From positions 1-41,084 of the forward strand of contig JANDJJ010000008.1 of NCBI GenBank assembly GCA_024330945.1: a DNA stretch of 41,084 nt, read 5' to 3'. The position numbers were made by a program, and so were the translations under genes. The notes beneath the pieces were generated by a model. The model saw nothing but the letters and a program-made list of their open reading frames with translations, searched no databases and was not told the origin of the DNA. This document shows positions 18,563 through 26,357 of the stretch, piece by piece. The stretch comes from Nitrospira sp. (GTDB lineage Bacteria; Nitrospirota; Nitrospiria; Nitrospirales; Nitrospiraceae). Positions within the stretch are counted from its first letter, which is position 1; every line of letters begins with the position of its first letter.

Positions 18563-19555
18563 CTAAATCTTCATTGCCTCGGTCACTTCGGCGAGGGTGG
18601 CCTTGGCGACCTTGGCGGCCCGTTCGCTGCCGTCTTGGACGATCGCGTCGAGATGGGCCGGATTGTCGGTCAGCTTGGCGCGGGCCTCCCACACGGGGGT
18701 CATTTCCTTCACCATCCTGTCGGCCACCAATTTTTTGCAATCGATGCAGCCGATGGCGGCGGTGCGGCACTCGTTTGCGATCTGCTCCTGAACAGAAGCC
18801 GGCGAATAAATTTTGTGGAATTCATAGACCGGGCAGAGGTCGGGATTGCCCGGATCGGTTCGGCGCACACGGGCCGGATCGGTCACCATAGTTTTGAGTT
18901 TTTGGCGCACGACCGGCTCCGGATCGGAAAGGTTGATGGTGTTGTGATAGCTCTTGCTCATTTTTCGGCCGTCGGTGCCGAGCACCTTGGGGAATTTGGT
19001 GAGATGCTCTTTCGGCTCGGGGAATACCGGTGTTTTGTAGATGTCGTTGAACCGGCGTGCAATCTCCCGCGTAAGCTCCAGGTGCGGCAACTGATCCTTT
19101 CCGACCGGCACGAAATCCGGCTTGTACAACAGGATGTCGGCGGCCTGAAGAACGGGATACCCGAGAAAGCCGTAGGTGCCGAGGTCCTTTTCTTTGATTT
19201 CTTCCTGCTTTTCTTTGTATGTCGGGTTGCGCTCAAGCCACGAGATGGGAGTGATCATTGAGAAAAGCAGGTGCAAAATGGCGTGCTCCGGCACGCGGGA
19301 TTGGACGAACACGGTGGAACGGGCAGGGTCGATGCCGGCGGCCAGCCAATCGATCAGCATTTCCCGCACGAACTCGCGGACGCGGCTCGTGTCGGCGTAG
19401 TTGGTGGAGAGCGCGTGCCAGTCGGCGACGAAAAAGTAACAATCGTAGTGGGTTTGCAGCGCCTTCCAGTTTTGCAGCGCGCCCAAATAATTGCCGAGGT
19501 GCATGAGGCCGCTGGGCTGCATGCCGCTCAAGACTCGTTTCAGAGATGTTGTCAT
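18563..19555 (-). CDS. trpS: Tryptophanyl-tRNA synthetase
   Basis: 330 residues, typical of bacterial TrpRS. It activates tryptophan and charges tRNA-Trp. SGMQPSGLMHLGNYLGAL near the N-terminus contains the class I HIGH-equivalent; DGRKMSKSYHNTI is the KMSKS loop; VADWHAL and FVQSRVPEH are also family signatures. The start ATG overlaps the stop of the M50 protease gene upstream (ATGA), so translation is coupled. It converges with the SRPBCC gene; 18495-18562 has no convincing terminator. Confidence 0.97.
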   Translation of the reverse strand: MTTSLKRVLSGMQPSGLMHLGNYLGALQNWKALQTHYDCYFFVADWHALSTNYADTSRVREFVREMLIDWLAAGIDPARSTVFVQSRVPEHAILHLLFSMITPISWLERNPTYKEKQEEIKEKDLGTYGFLGYPVLQAADILLYKPDFVPVGKDQLPHLELTREIARRFNDIYKTPVFPEPKEHLTKFPKVLGTDGRKMSKSYHNTINLSDPEPVVRQKLKTMVTDPARVRRTDPGNPDLCPVYEFHKIYSPASVQEQIANECRTAAIGCIDCKKLVADRMVKEMTPVWEARAKLTDNPAHLDAIVQDGSERAAKVAKATLAEVTEAMKI

Positions 19556-20289
19556 TGTGTGGGACTCCCGATGCCGAGGGCGGTCGAAAGAATCGTTCCG
19601 GAGAGGCCGGAGACGAACGTGGTCGTGAGGGTGTGGATCACCCGTAGCTCCTTGTCGAAGACAATGAGGCCGACCAAAATCAACATGCCGTAGGGTTCCA
19701 GGCGCGCCAGCGCCGTCGCCGGCTTGGCCGGCAGCAAACAGGTCAGGGCCCGCCCTCCGTCGAGAGGCGGGATGGGAATCAAGTTAAAAAGCGCCAGGAA
19801 TACATTGATGATGACGGAGTAAAACGCCATCACGGCGATCGGACGCAACACCATCGCTGTAAACAGGCTTGAGGTTGCCTCGGCGTCGGGCTGCTGGCGT
19901 GGCGACAAGGTCGGTTCTCCGGCGAGGAGCAGGGCCAGCAGCAGGGCGCTGGCGATGGCCAGGAGGAGATTCATCGCCGGCCCTGCGGTCGCCACGAGGG
20001 CCATGTCCCGGCGGGGGCGGTACAGGTTGCGCGGATCGACCGGCACCGGTTTGGCCCATCCAAACAAGAAACTGCCCGGCAAAATCAGGCAGATGAGCGG
20101 CACAATGACGGTACCCATGGGATCAATATGGGCCAAGGGATTGATGGTCAGGCGGCCTTGGAGCCTCGCGGTCGGATCCCCGCGCTTCTCGGCCATCCAT
20201 CCGTGCGCATATTCGTGCAGCACCATGGCGAACAGCAGGGGAAGCCCCATGTAGGAAACGGTATGGAGAGCTTGTGCGAGTGCGTCCAT
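19552..20289 (-). CDS. Site-2-protease-family membrane metalloprotease (M50)
   Basis: 245 residues with several membrane helices. HEYAHGW near residue 25 is the HExxH zinc site, and PPLDGG in the later helix supplies the third ligand Asp. AHIDPMGT and FGWAKPVPV are typical of the small bacterial M50B group that has no PDZ domain. Members cleave membrane proteins within the bilayer; the substrate here is unknown. It is placed directly ahead of trpS with a 4-bp overlap, an arrangement I recall in several bacterial lineages. Start ATG 20289 fits the family length. Confidence 0.9.
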   Translation of the reverse strand: MDALAQALHTVSYMGLPLLFAMVLHEYAHGWMAEKRGDPTARLQGRLTINPLAHIDPMGTVIVPLICLILPGSFLFGWAKPVPVDPRNLYRPRRDMALVATAGPAMNLLLAIASALLLALLLAGEPTLSPRQQPDAEATSSLFTAMVLRPIAVMAFYSVIINVFLALFNLIPIPPLDGGRALTCLLPAKPATALARLEPYGMLILVGLIVFDKELRVIHTLTTTFVSGLSGTILSTALGIGSPTQ

Positions 20290-20401
20290 GTCGGGTCCGT
20301 CCTGCGGGTTTGTGTTGGAACTTTGTCCCGGCCACGATGCAACGGGCGGCGCACCGCCTTCAAACGGAACCGGCGCCGACCGATCATTGTGCCGCGCGAG
20401 C

Positions 20402-22384
20402 CTATTCTATCTGCACGAATTTACCTTGTTTGACCTGAAGAAGAAAGAGCGGTCGATGGAGGGTGCCGTCGGAGCCGAAACCGGCGGGGCCGGCCAGGGT
20501 GGGCAAGTTCCGTTGGGTGGTCAAAAAATCCCGAAGCGATTCCCCCGATGTGGCGCCATGCCGGATTCCTTCGATGACCACGCGAGCCGCGTCGTAACCC
20601 TGCGCGACAAAGAGCGACGGGAACGTCTGGGCGTGTGTTTGATAGCGCTCGACGAAATCCTTCACGTTCGGACGGGGGCTGTCGGCGAAAAATCCGTCGA
20701 CGAAGACGGCGCCTTCGACGGTGCGATCCGCGGCGCGGACGAAGTCGGGCGAGTTCCATCCATTCGCCCCAAGGAGCGGAACGTGGATGTCATGGAAAGC
20801 CAGTTGGGCGGCGATCAAGCCGACGTCGCCGGATCGACTGGGGATGAAGATCGCGTCGAATCCCGGAGTATAGAGGAGACGCTTGTCCTTTCGGCTGGAG
20901 GTCTTGCCGCCGGGTTGTGACACGTCAATGGGCAGGGCGAGCCCGTACTTTTTCAGATCCTCTTCTTTCAGGGCGGTAATCTGTGGACTGAAATCCGTGT
21001 CTCCTTCTTTATAGGATCGGACGGCGATGATTTCTCCGTTATAACGCCGGACCTCCTGGACGAACAGCCTGGCCAGCTCTCGCCCATAGACCGTATCGGG
21101 GTGGAAGACGCAAAAACGACGGTACCCTTGGTCTTTAACGGCGTAGCTGGCAATGCGCTCGGCCTGCATCTGATAAGTCAAGGCCGTGCTGAAAAGATAA
21201 CCGCTCAGCCGGCGGACGTTCGGCAGGGTGGCGGTCGGCGTAATCAGCGGCACGCGGTGCCGTTGCGCCATTTCGGCCATGGCTGGAAGGTTTTTCGACA
21301 ACAGGGGACCGATGACCGCGAGCGGGCGATCGTAGACCAGTAACGTCGAAAGGTCGTCAAGAAACCCGTGGCGATCCGCGTCCTGGTCCTTGACGAGTAA
21401 GCCGATGGACGGCAGATCCCCTTGGGTCTTCGCCTGATCCAAGGCAAGCTGGATGCCTTCCAGGACTTCGTTGGCGAACGAGCTGAGATTGCCCGAGAGC
21501 GGCAGCACGGCGGCGACAAGATACTGATTGGCCCTGAGTCTCGCGCTGACCTGGGCCAACGAGTCTCGGACGGCGGACGCTTGAGGGTGATCCGGAAACG
21601 CGGCGAGAAAGAGCCGGCTTTCCCGCTCGGCCAGGTGGTCTTCTCCGTGCGCGACGTAGTCATTGATGAGGCGAATGGAAGCGAGATCGCCTGGATAAAC
21701 GCGCGAGAACGCTTGACGTACGCGCAGGAGTGCTTTTCGGTCGAGTTGCTCCATGACGATCGTACGTATTTGCTCGCGAAGGGGTGCGGCCTCTTGGTCC
21801 GAACTCCCTTCCAGCCCATCCAACAACGTGCGAATGGCTCGCACGAAATCTCTTTTTTGGATGAAGACGTCCGCGGTCAGTTTCATCGCCTCCCGTTTGG
21901 TCCCCTCGTCCTGTGTCAGGGTGCGAACTTGGGCCAGCAGCGGGAGCGCGAGATCGGGATTGCCCATGGCCGCGTGGGTACGGGCCAGCAAAAGCTGCCC
22001 CCGTTCATGGACTTCGGATTCGGGAAACTGCTGGTGAAGCAAATTCAAATACTTGAGGGCGTCGGGAAAATTCTTCGCGTCATAGTGGGCGGCGCCCAAC
22101 AGCAGATAGGTGTCGTCAAGGTAGTCGGCACGCGGCGATGTGGCCAGAAATTGCTGAAGCGCCGTCGCGGCAGCTTCGGGATCGCCCTTCTCAATGAGCT
22201 GTTTCGCCTGCCGCAACGCCGTCGGCAATGACGACGGGTTATTGGGCGGTGGGTTATTGGGCGGTGGATTGTTGGCCGCGACGCCGAGCCCCGGAACCGT
22301 CAGCAGGAGGACGGCAAGCAGAACCACGCCGACCATGCGGCGTGAGGCGGAGGATTGGTCGGGATTGATCGTGTGGGGAAGCAT
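20402..22384 (-). CDS. TPR plus type-1 periplasmic-binding protein (LpoA/penicillin-binding protein activator-like)
   Basis: About 660 residues from ATG 22384. A hydrophobic export segment (VGVVLLAVLLLTVPGLGVAA) is followed by an Asn/Pro-rich linker, and then TPR-like helices to about residue 300 (ADYLDDTYLLLGAAHYDAKN). The C-terminal half is a leucine-binding-protein-type domain (VAAVLPLSGNLSSFANEVLEGIQLAL, AVIGPLLSKN, PLITPTAT, FLFxxALTYQ-like stretch, FVDGFFADS). This pairing of TPR and periplasmic-binding modules is that of LpoA, which activates a penicillin-binding protein, but a branched-chain amino-acid-binding role cannot be excluded. No ABC transporter genes are nearby, favouring the activator view. 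Longer in-frame starts reach 22630 but add no signal-like sequence. Confidence 0.8.
   Translation of the reverse strand: MLPHTINPDQSSASRRMVGVVLLAVLLLTVPGLGVAANNPPPNNPPPNNPSSLPTALRQAKQLIEKGDPEAAATALQQFLATSPRADYLDDTYLLLGAAHYDAKNFPDALKYLNLLHQQFPESEVHERGQLLLARTHAAMGNPDLALPLLAQVRTLTQDEGTKREAMKLTADVFIQKRDFVRAIRTLLDGLEGSSDQEAAPLREQIRTIVMEQLDRKALLRVRQAFSRVYPGDLASIRLINDYVAHGEDHLAERESRLFLAAFPDHPQASAVRDSLAQVSARLRANQYLVAAVLPLSGNLSSFANEVLEGIQLALDQAKTQGDLPSIGLLVKDQDADRHGFLDDLSTLLVYDRPLAVIGPLLSKNLPAMAEMAQRHRVPLITPTATLPNVRRLSGYLFSTALTYQMQAERIASYAVKDQGYRRFCVFHPDTVYGRELARLFVQEVRRYNGEIIAVRSYKEGDTDFSPQITALKEEDLKKYGLALPIDVSQPGGKTSSRKDKRLLYTPGFDAIFIPSRSGDVGLIAAQLAFHDIHVPLLGANGWNSPDFVRAADRTVEGAVFVDGFFADSPRPNVKDFVERYQTHAQTFPSLFVAQGYDAARVVIEGIRHGATSGESLRDFLTTQRNLPTLAGPAGFGSDGTLHRPLFLLQVKQGKFVQIE
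22237..22266. repeat. 15-bp in-frame tandem repeat
   Basis: GGTTATTGGGCGGTG occurs twice in tandem with a partial third copy after it. It encodes the NNPPP repeats just after the signal segment of the TPR/periplasmic-binding protein. Copy number could vary without breaking the frame, changing linker length. Confidence 0.8.
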
Positions 22385-22608
22385 GGCGTTGGCACGGCGA
22401 CCGGAGGCGTGCCGCGACGACTGACTAGTATCGAAAAGGAGGAGAGGTGTCAAGGAGAACGGCCCGCTTCGCCGTCGTTGTGCGGAGGAAACTGGTCGGC
22501 TATAGTGATCGGCATTGCCGTGGCGGGGAGTGAGAAGCGTACCGACGATGGTCGAAACGCGCTCCTGATTTCTTGCCTGTGATCCCTTGCCAGGGCCGGT
22601 AAACGACG

Positions 22609-23550
22609 ATGGCCGATGCTGAAGCGCCAATCTTGGACCCGCTGGTCGAACGGTATCTGCGTGGGCTCCGGGTTGAGGGAGGATTGTCGATCAATACGAT
22701 CGAGTCGTATCGGCGCGACCTCATGAAACTTCAGGAGTTTGCGGCGCGGCACGGGCTTGGGATGCGCGATCCGATCCCACCGTCCCTCGTGACGTCCTTT
22801 CTCGCTTGGTTGAGGCGGCAGTCGCTTGGAGCGTCGTCCATTGCCCGTCTCTTGTCGACTCTGCGGGGGTGGTTCCGATTCCTTGTTCGAGAGCGGATTG
22901 TGGAGGCGAATCCCTTGCGCGATCGTGCGGTGAGACGGCGGGCCGTCACGTTGCCCAAAACGTTGACCAAACAGGAGGTCGTTCGATTGCTGGATAGGCC
23001 GACCGGTTCGAGCCCCGAAGAGCGACGGGATCGCGCCATGCTGGAGCTTCTGTATGCCTCGGGCCTTCGTGTGTCGGAGTTGACGGGGCTTGATGTGTCC
23101 CAACTCGATCTGAGCGGAGGGTTTCTACGGATTGCCGGGAAAGGCGCCAAGGAGCGGGTTGTCCCGATGGGAGAGGCGGCAAGGCACCTGGTGGCCGATT
23201 ATCTCACTCATGTGCGGCCTGTGCTTCTCAAAGGGCGGTCGTCTGGCAAGGTATTCGTGTCGCGGCGTGGGCGGGCATTGACCAGGCAGGCGTTTTGGAA
23301 ATTGCTCCGACAACGGGCGAGACGGGTTGGGATCATGAAACGGATTTCGCCCCACATGCTCAGGCATTCGTTCGCCACGCACTTGTTGGAAGGGGGAGCG
23401 GACCTGCGCGCGGTCCAGACGATGCTCGGCCATGCTGATATTGCGACGACTCAAATCTATACCTACGTGGAACGCAGCCGGTTGAAGCAGGTGCACCGGC
23501 GATATTTCCCGAGACAGGCTCGGAGAAAAACGTCGGGCGCAGGCTCTTGA
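22609..23550 (+). CDS. xerD: Tyrosine recombinase XerD (chromosome dimer resolution)
   Basis: 313 residues. The N-terminal SAM-like DNA-binding domain (INTIESYRRDLMKLQEF) is followed by the catalytic domain with the full residue set: Arg in SGLRVSELTGL, Lys in GKGAKERVVP, His-x-x-Arg in SPHMLRHSFATHLL, His in LGHAD and the nucleophile Tyr in TTQIYTYV. The wording TRQAFW and GADLRAVQTMLGH is closer to XerD than XerC. With XerC it acts at dif during division; no dif site or xerC was found in the window. It lies upstream of two tRNA genes, but no duplicated attachment sequence was seen, so it is probably the housekeeping enzyme, not an integrase. Confidence 0.9.
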   Translation: MADAEAPILDPLVERYLRGLRVEGGLSINTIESYRRDLMKLQEFAARHGLGMRDPIPPSLVTSFLAWLRRQSLGASSIARLLSTLRGWFRFLVRERIVEANPLRDRAVRRRAVTLPKTLTKQEVVRLLDRPTGSSPEERRDRAMLELLYASGLRVSELTGLDVSQLDLSGGFLRIAGKGAKERVVPMGEAARHLVADYLTHVRPVLLKGRSSGKVFVSRRGRALTRQAFWKLLRQRARRVGIMKRISPHMLRHSFATHLLEGGADLRAVQTMLGHADIATTQIYTYVERSRLKQVHRRYFPRQARRKTSGAGS

Positions 23551-23593
23551 GTGATGCGAAGATCCACGAGGCACGAAGAAGGAAGACGACCGG

Positions 23594-23622
23594 TTGACAA
23601 GGTGAGAGGGACTTGATACCCT
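23594..23622 (+). promoter_or_regulatory. Probable tRNA promoter
   Basis: A perfect TTGACA (23594-23599) is followed after 17 bp by TACCCT (23617-23622). The -10 is weak (3 of 6), but the position, about 22 bp before tRNA-Val, and the exact -35 make it a fair candidate. Confidence 0.45.
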
Positions 23623-23643
23623 CCGCCGGGTCGACAAAAACCC

Positions 23644-23719
23644 GGGCGGATAGCTCAGTTGGAAGAGCGCTGCCCTTACAAGGCAGAGGTCACAGGTTCG
23701 ATCCCTGTTCCGCCTACCA
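23644..23719 (+). tRNA. tRNA-Val (anticodon TAC)
   Basis: 76 nt including the encoded CCA. Acceptor GGGCGGA pairs with TCCGCCT (one G-U). The D-arm contains AGCTCAGTTGGAAGAGC. The anticodon stem CTGCC/GGCAG flanks loop CTTACAA (anticodon TAC). The T-arm is CAGGTTCGATCCCTG. The discriminator is A. Confidence 0.95.
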
Positions 23720-23827
23720 GAAGGAATGGGGAGTCTCCTGCTGAAAAGGAGTTTCAGCAAAGCCTCGTAGAAGGCGAGGTTTTAGGTCGTAGCCGTACAC
23801 GGGTTTCGTCAGGTCGAATCTTCCGCC

Positions 23828-23849
23828 GCGAGCAGACTGCGAGCAGACT
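23828..23849. repeat. 11-bp tandem repeat before tRNA-Asp
   Basis: GCGAGCAGACT is present twice head to tail, ending 3 bp before the tRNA-Asp acceptor stem. This lies within the expected joint precursor of the two tRNAs. It could reflect slippage; no function is known. Confidence 0.6.
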
Positions 23850-23852
23850 GAA

Positions 23853-23930
23853 GGGGCCGTCGTTCAGCTTGGTTAGGACGCCAGATTGTCAATCTGGAGG
23901 TCGCGGGTTCAAATCCCGTCGGCCCCGCCA
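23853..23930 (+). tRNA. tRNA-Asp (anticodon GTC)
   Basis: 78 nt with encoded CCA. Acceptor GGGGCCG pairs with CGGCCCC. The anticodon stem CCAGA/TCTGG encloses loop TTGTCAA (anticodon GTC). The T-arm is GCGGGTTCAAATCCCGT. The discriminator is G, the expected identity base for tRNA-Asp. It is probably co-transcribed with tRNA-Val. Confidence 0.95.
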
Positions 23931-23946
23931 TGGTTCACCATGCTCC

Positions 23947-24007
23947 GCCACCGGTGGCAGCCCAGGATCGAGGGCTCCGAGGCATACCCCTATCCTTCTT
24001 CAGAAGG
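23947..24007. other. Hairpin-rich spacer after the tRNA genes
   Basis: GCCACCGGTGGC (23947-23958) is a 12-bp perfect palindrome, followed by an AGCCC/GGGCT stem, and CCTTCTTCAGAAGG (23994-24007) forms another small hairpin. These may assist tRNA 3' processing or termination, though no T-run follows. The remaining spacer to tolQ (to 24165) shows no clear promoter. Confidence 0.35.
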
Positions 24008-24165
24008 CGAGTCCGGGTGTCTCCTCGTCGAGAGACCGAGGGTGAGGTGCGCCGAAAGTCTTTCGACGGCTCCCTCTATTTGGAGGTTTGATACAATTCA
24101 ATCGACCGTTTTTGACCGTCTTGACCGTCCCACGTGACAGGGAGGAGAGGAAAGGCATCATAACC

Positions 24166-24894
24166 ATGTTTCAATCGGATCCGATCACTGTTGTCGCCTC
24201 GCTCGGTCTTGTGGCGAAGGTGGTCTTGTCGTTGCTGTTGTGTTTCTCCATCGTGTCCTGGGCGATCATTTTGTATAAGTGGTGGACTTTCCGAACGGTC
24301 GACGTGGAGGATCGGCGGTTCATGGCGGTGCTGTCCAAAGCCAAGGATCTGGATGAAATCGCGCGCCATGCCCACAGAACGAGCGAAAGTCCCTGCGCCA
24401 AGGTGTACCACGGCGTTGTCGATCGGTTGAATCGGGCCTCGAAGGAGGAGTGGGATCCGCACGATTCCGCCGTTCCCTCGCCGACGATGGATCGGCACGT
24501 GATGGAACGGGCGGCGGCGCACGTCGCTCAAGGACAGATTGCCAGGCTCGAGTCGCTTCTCCCTTTTTTGGCGACGACCGGAAATATCAGTCCTTTTGTG
24601 GGGCTGTTGGGCACCGTGGTCGGCATCATCGATTCGTTTCGTGAAATCGGCGCGCAAGGCACGGCGAGCATCGCGGCTGTGGCGCCCGGCGTGTCCGAGG
24701 CGCTGATCGCGACGGCGGCCGGATTATTCGCGGCGATCCCCGCCGTCATCGCCTACAATTATTTTTTGGGACGCATCCGTCGCGCGGCGTTTCGGATGGA
24801 TGCCGTGGTCGTGGAGCTGTCGGCGTTACTCTCCGCCAAGCCCCAACAGACCTCCGCCAAGCCGCAATTGGTTCCCTGGGGAGCGAAGGGATGA
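24166..24894 (+). CDS. tolQ: TolQ proton channel subunit
   Basis: About 242 residues, MotA/TolQ/ExbB family. TM1 is near residues 10-35 (LVAKVVLSLLLCFSIVSWAIILYKW); TM2 and TM3 lie in the C-terminal half (SPFVGLLGTVVGIIDSF and ALIATAAGLFAAIPAVIAYNYF). With TolR it uses the proton gradient to drive TolA and constrict the outer membrane at division. ATG 24166 gives the usual N-terminus and has a purine-rich GGAGAGGAAAGG upstream; an earlier in-frame ATG at 24088 adds a non-family leader. Its stop overlaps the tolR start. Gene order with tolR, tolA, tolB and pal shows this is TolQ, not ExbB. Confidence 0.93.
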   Translation: MFQSDPITVVASLGLVAKVVLSLLLCFSIVSWAIILYKWWTFRTVDVEDRRFMAVLSKAKDLDEIARHAHRTSESPCAKVYHGVVDRLNRASKEEWDPHDSAVPSPTMDRHVMERAAAHVAQGQIARLESLLPFLATTGNISPFVGLLGTVVGIIDSFREIGAQGTASIAAVAPGVSEALIATAAGLFAAIPAVIAYNYFLGRIRRAAFRMDAVVVELSALLSAKPQQTSAKPQLVPWGAKG

Positions 24895-25334
24895 TGCTTG
24901 AGAGCAGACAACGGCGGTTTCTGGCCGAGATCAACGTGATTCCGCTGGTCGATGTCGTGCTGGTCTTGTTGGTGATCTTTATGGTCACGGCTCCGATGTT
25001 ATACCGGGGGATGGACATCAATCTGCCCACGTCCGCTTCCAACACGATCAAGCCCGAGATGCGTATGGTGCTCACGATCGAAAAGGATCAGCGTCTGTAT
25101 CTTGATAAGGATCAAGTGGGGCTCGCGCAGTTGGAGCGAAAGCTCCACCTCCTGAAAGAGGAACGACGCGACGTATCGCTCTATCTCAGAGCGGACCGAG
25201 ATGTGCCCTACGGTGTCGTGGTTCAGGTGATGGACGCAGTGAAAAAGGCCGGTATCGAGAAACTCGGCATGGTGACTGATCCGACGGGTCCGGAACCTGT
25301 GGCCGACACCATAGCGCCGGCACGCAAGCCGTAG
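24891..25334 (+). CDS. tolR: TolR energy-coupling protein
   Basis: 147 residues, ExbD/TolR family. It has a short cytoplasmic N-terminus, then one TM helix (INVIPLVDVVLVLLVIFMVTAPM) carrying the proton-relay Asp in LVDVVLVL, then a periplasmic domain (LYLRADRDVPYGVVVQVMDAVKKAGIEKLGMVTDP). It overlaps tolQ by 4 bp and tolA follows after 8 bp. Confidence 0.95.
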   Translation: MMLESRQRRFLAEINVIPLVDVVLVLLVIFMVTAPMLYRGMDINLPTSASNTIKPEMRMVLTIEKDQRLYLDKDQVGLAQLERKLHLLKEERRDVSLYLRADRDVPYGVVVQVMDAVKKAGIEKLGMVTDPTGPEPVADTIAPARKP

Positions 25335-25342
25335 GACGAAGG

Positions 25343-26353
25343 ATGGGCATGGCGCAGGCCTCCGCTTCGACAGAGTGTTGGATGGAGGAGCGGCAAGCCG
25401 ATGTAAGTTATCGGTTTTGGCTTGCTGTCGCAGGGTCCCTTTTTCTCCATGTGGCATTGCTGGCGCTCGTTACGTGGGTTCGCCTCACCCAGCCCAGTGA
25501 GAGACCATTGGCTTCAGCTATAGAAGTGTCCTTGGCTTCGGAGCCGAGTCAGTCCAGTCCGCCCAGTCCGCCGCCCAAACCGGTTGATCCGCCAAAACCG
25601 GAGGTCAAAGCACCGGCAAAAGCGATGACGGCTCCTCCTTCGCCCCCCCGGATGAAGGCGACCCCGGCACCGATACCCCCACCGCCTCCGGCACCCCCGG
25701 CGCCGGTGAATCAACCGGCCAGGGACGTCATGGCTAAAATGGAGTTGCCGTCCGATGCGCCGAAACTAGGGGATGTGAGTCCGGCGGAGCGCCCGGTCAA
25801 GCGGCAACTCAAGCTGCCCGATGTTCCGATTGTTTCCGAAATGACCGAGCCGATCAGGAAAGCTCCGGAGAGCAAACCGCGACCCTCGCTGGCCGAGGAG
25901 GTGAACAGGGAGCTCGATCAGGAGCTGCGGAACATCAGGAAAATCGATCTTGCCCAGTCTCCGCCGTCGGAGTCGCTTCCAAAGCCGGCTCCTCAGGTCG
26001 AAGCGAAGGTGCCAAGCGTCAAAACAGTCGATACGACGCTGAAAGTCGCCGGCGTCGCGTCCGGCTCCAATGCGTATCTCGGCCGTGTTCGACAACGGAT
26101 CAGCAGTTTTTGGAATGCGCCGCCGATCGACCTCGCGGACCGGACCTACGTTGTTGTCATCCGATTCCGGCTCCATCGCGATGGGTCGGTGACCGAAGTG
26201 GAGGTTGAGCGGTCGTCCGGCAATGAGTACTATGACCTGGCGGGAAAACGAGCCGTGATCAGCGCGATTCCCTTGCCGGCGTTTCCGCCCGAGGTGGCGG
26301 AATCCCATTACGACGCTCATTTCACGTTCACCGTCGGTGACGCGCAGGGATAA
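25343..26353 (+). CDS. tolA: TolA-like protein with TonB C-terminal domain
   Basis: 336 residues. It has a single N-terminal TM (FWLAVAGSLFLHVALLALVTWV) and a long Pro/Lys/Ala-rich periplasmic stretch (runs of PPPPPA at about 110-125). A charged helical part leads to a C-terminal TonB/TolA domain (YLGRVRQRISSFWNAPP, VVIRFRLHRDGSVTEVEVERSSGNEYYDLAGKRAV). The position between tolR and tolB argues for TolA; the domain itself is of TonB-C type, so it could in principle serve TonB functions too. The TonB-dependent receptor in this window has no TonB gene of its own. Confidence 0.88.
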   Translation: MGMAQASASTECWMEERQADVSYRFWLAVAGSLFLHVALLALVTWVRLTQPSERPLASAIEVSLASEPSQSSPPSPPPKPVDPPKPEVKAPAKAMTAPPSPPRMKATPAPIPPPPPAPPAPVNQPARDVMAKMELPSDAPKLGDVSPAERPVKRQLKLPDVPIVSEMTEPIRKAPESKPRPSLAEEVNRELDQELRNIRKIDLAQSPPSESLPKPAPQVEAKVPSVKTVDTTLKVAGVASGSNAYLGRVRQRISSFWNAPPIDLADRTYVVVIRFRLHRDGSVTEVEVERSSGNEYYDLAGKRAVISAIPLPAFPPEVAESHYDAHFTFTVGDAQG

Positions 26354-26357
26354 GTCG

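Noticed and set aside
23125..23760. Minus-strand frame across tRNA-Val and the xerD 3' end
   Set aside because: Its N-terminus is the reverse translation of a tRNA, a common annotation artefact.
22609..23930. xerD next to two tRNAs as an integrative element with attachment site
   Set aside because: Protein is XerD-like rather than phage-integrase-like, tRNAs are intact and no repeated tRNA 3' end was found.
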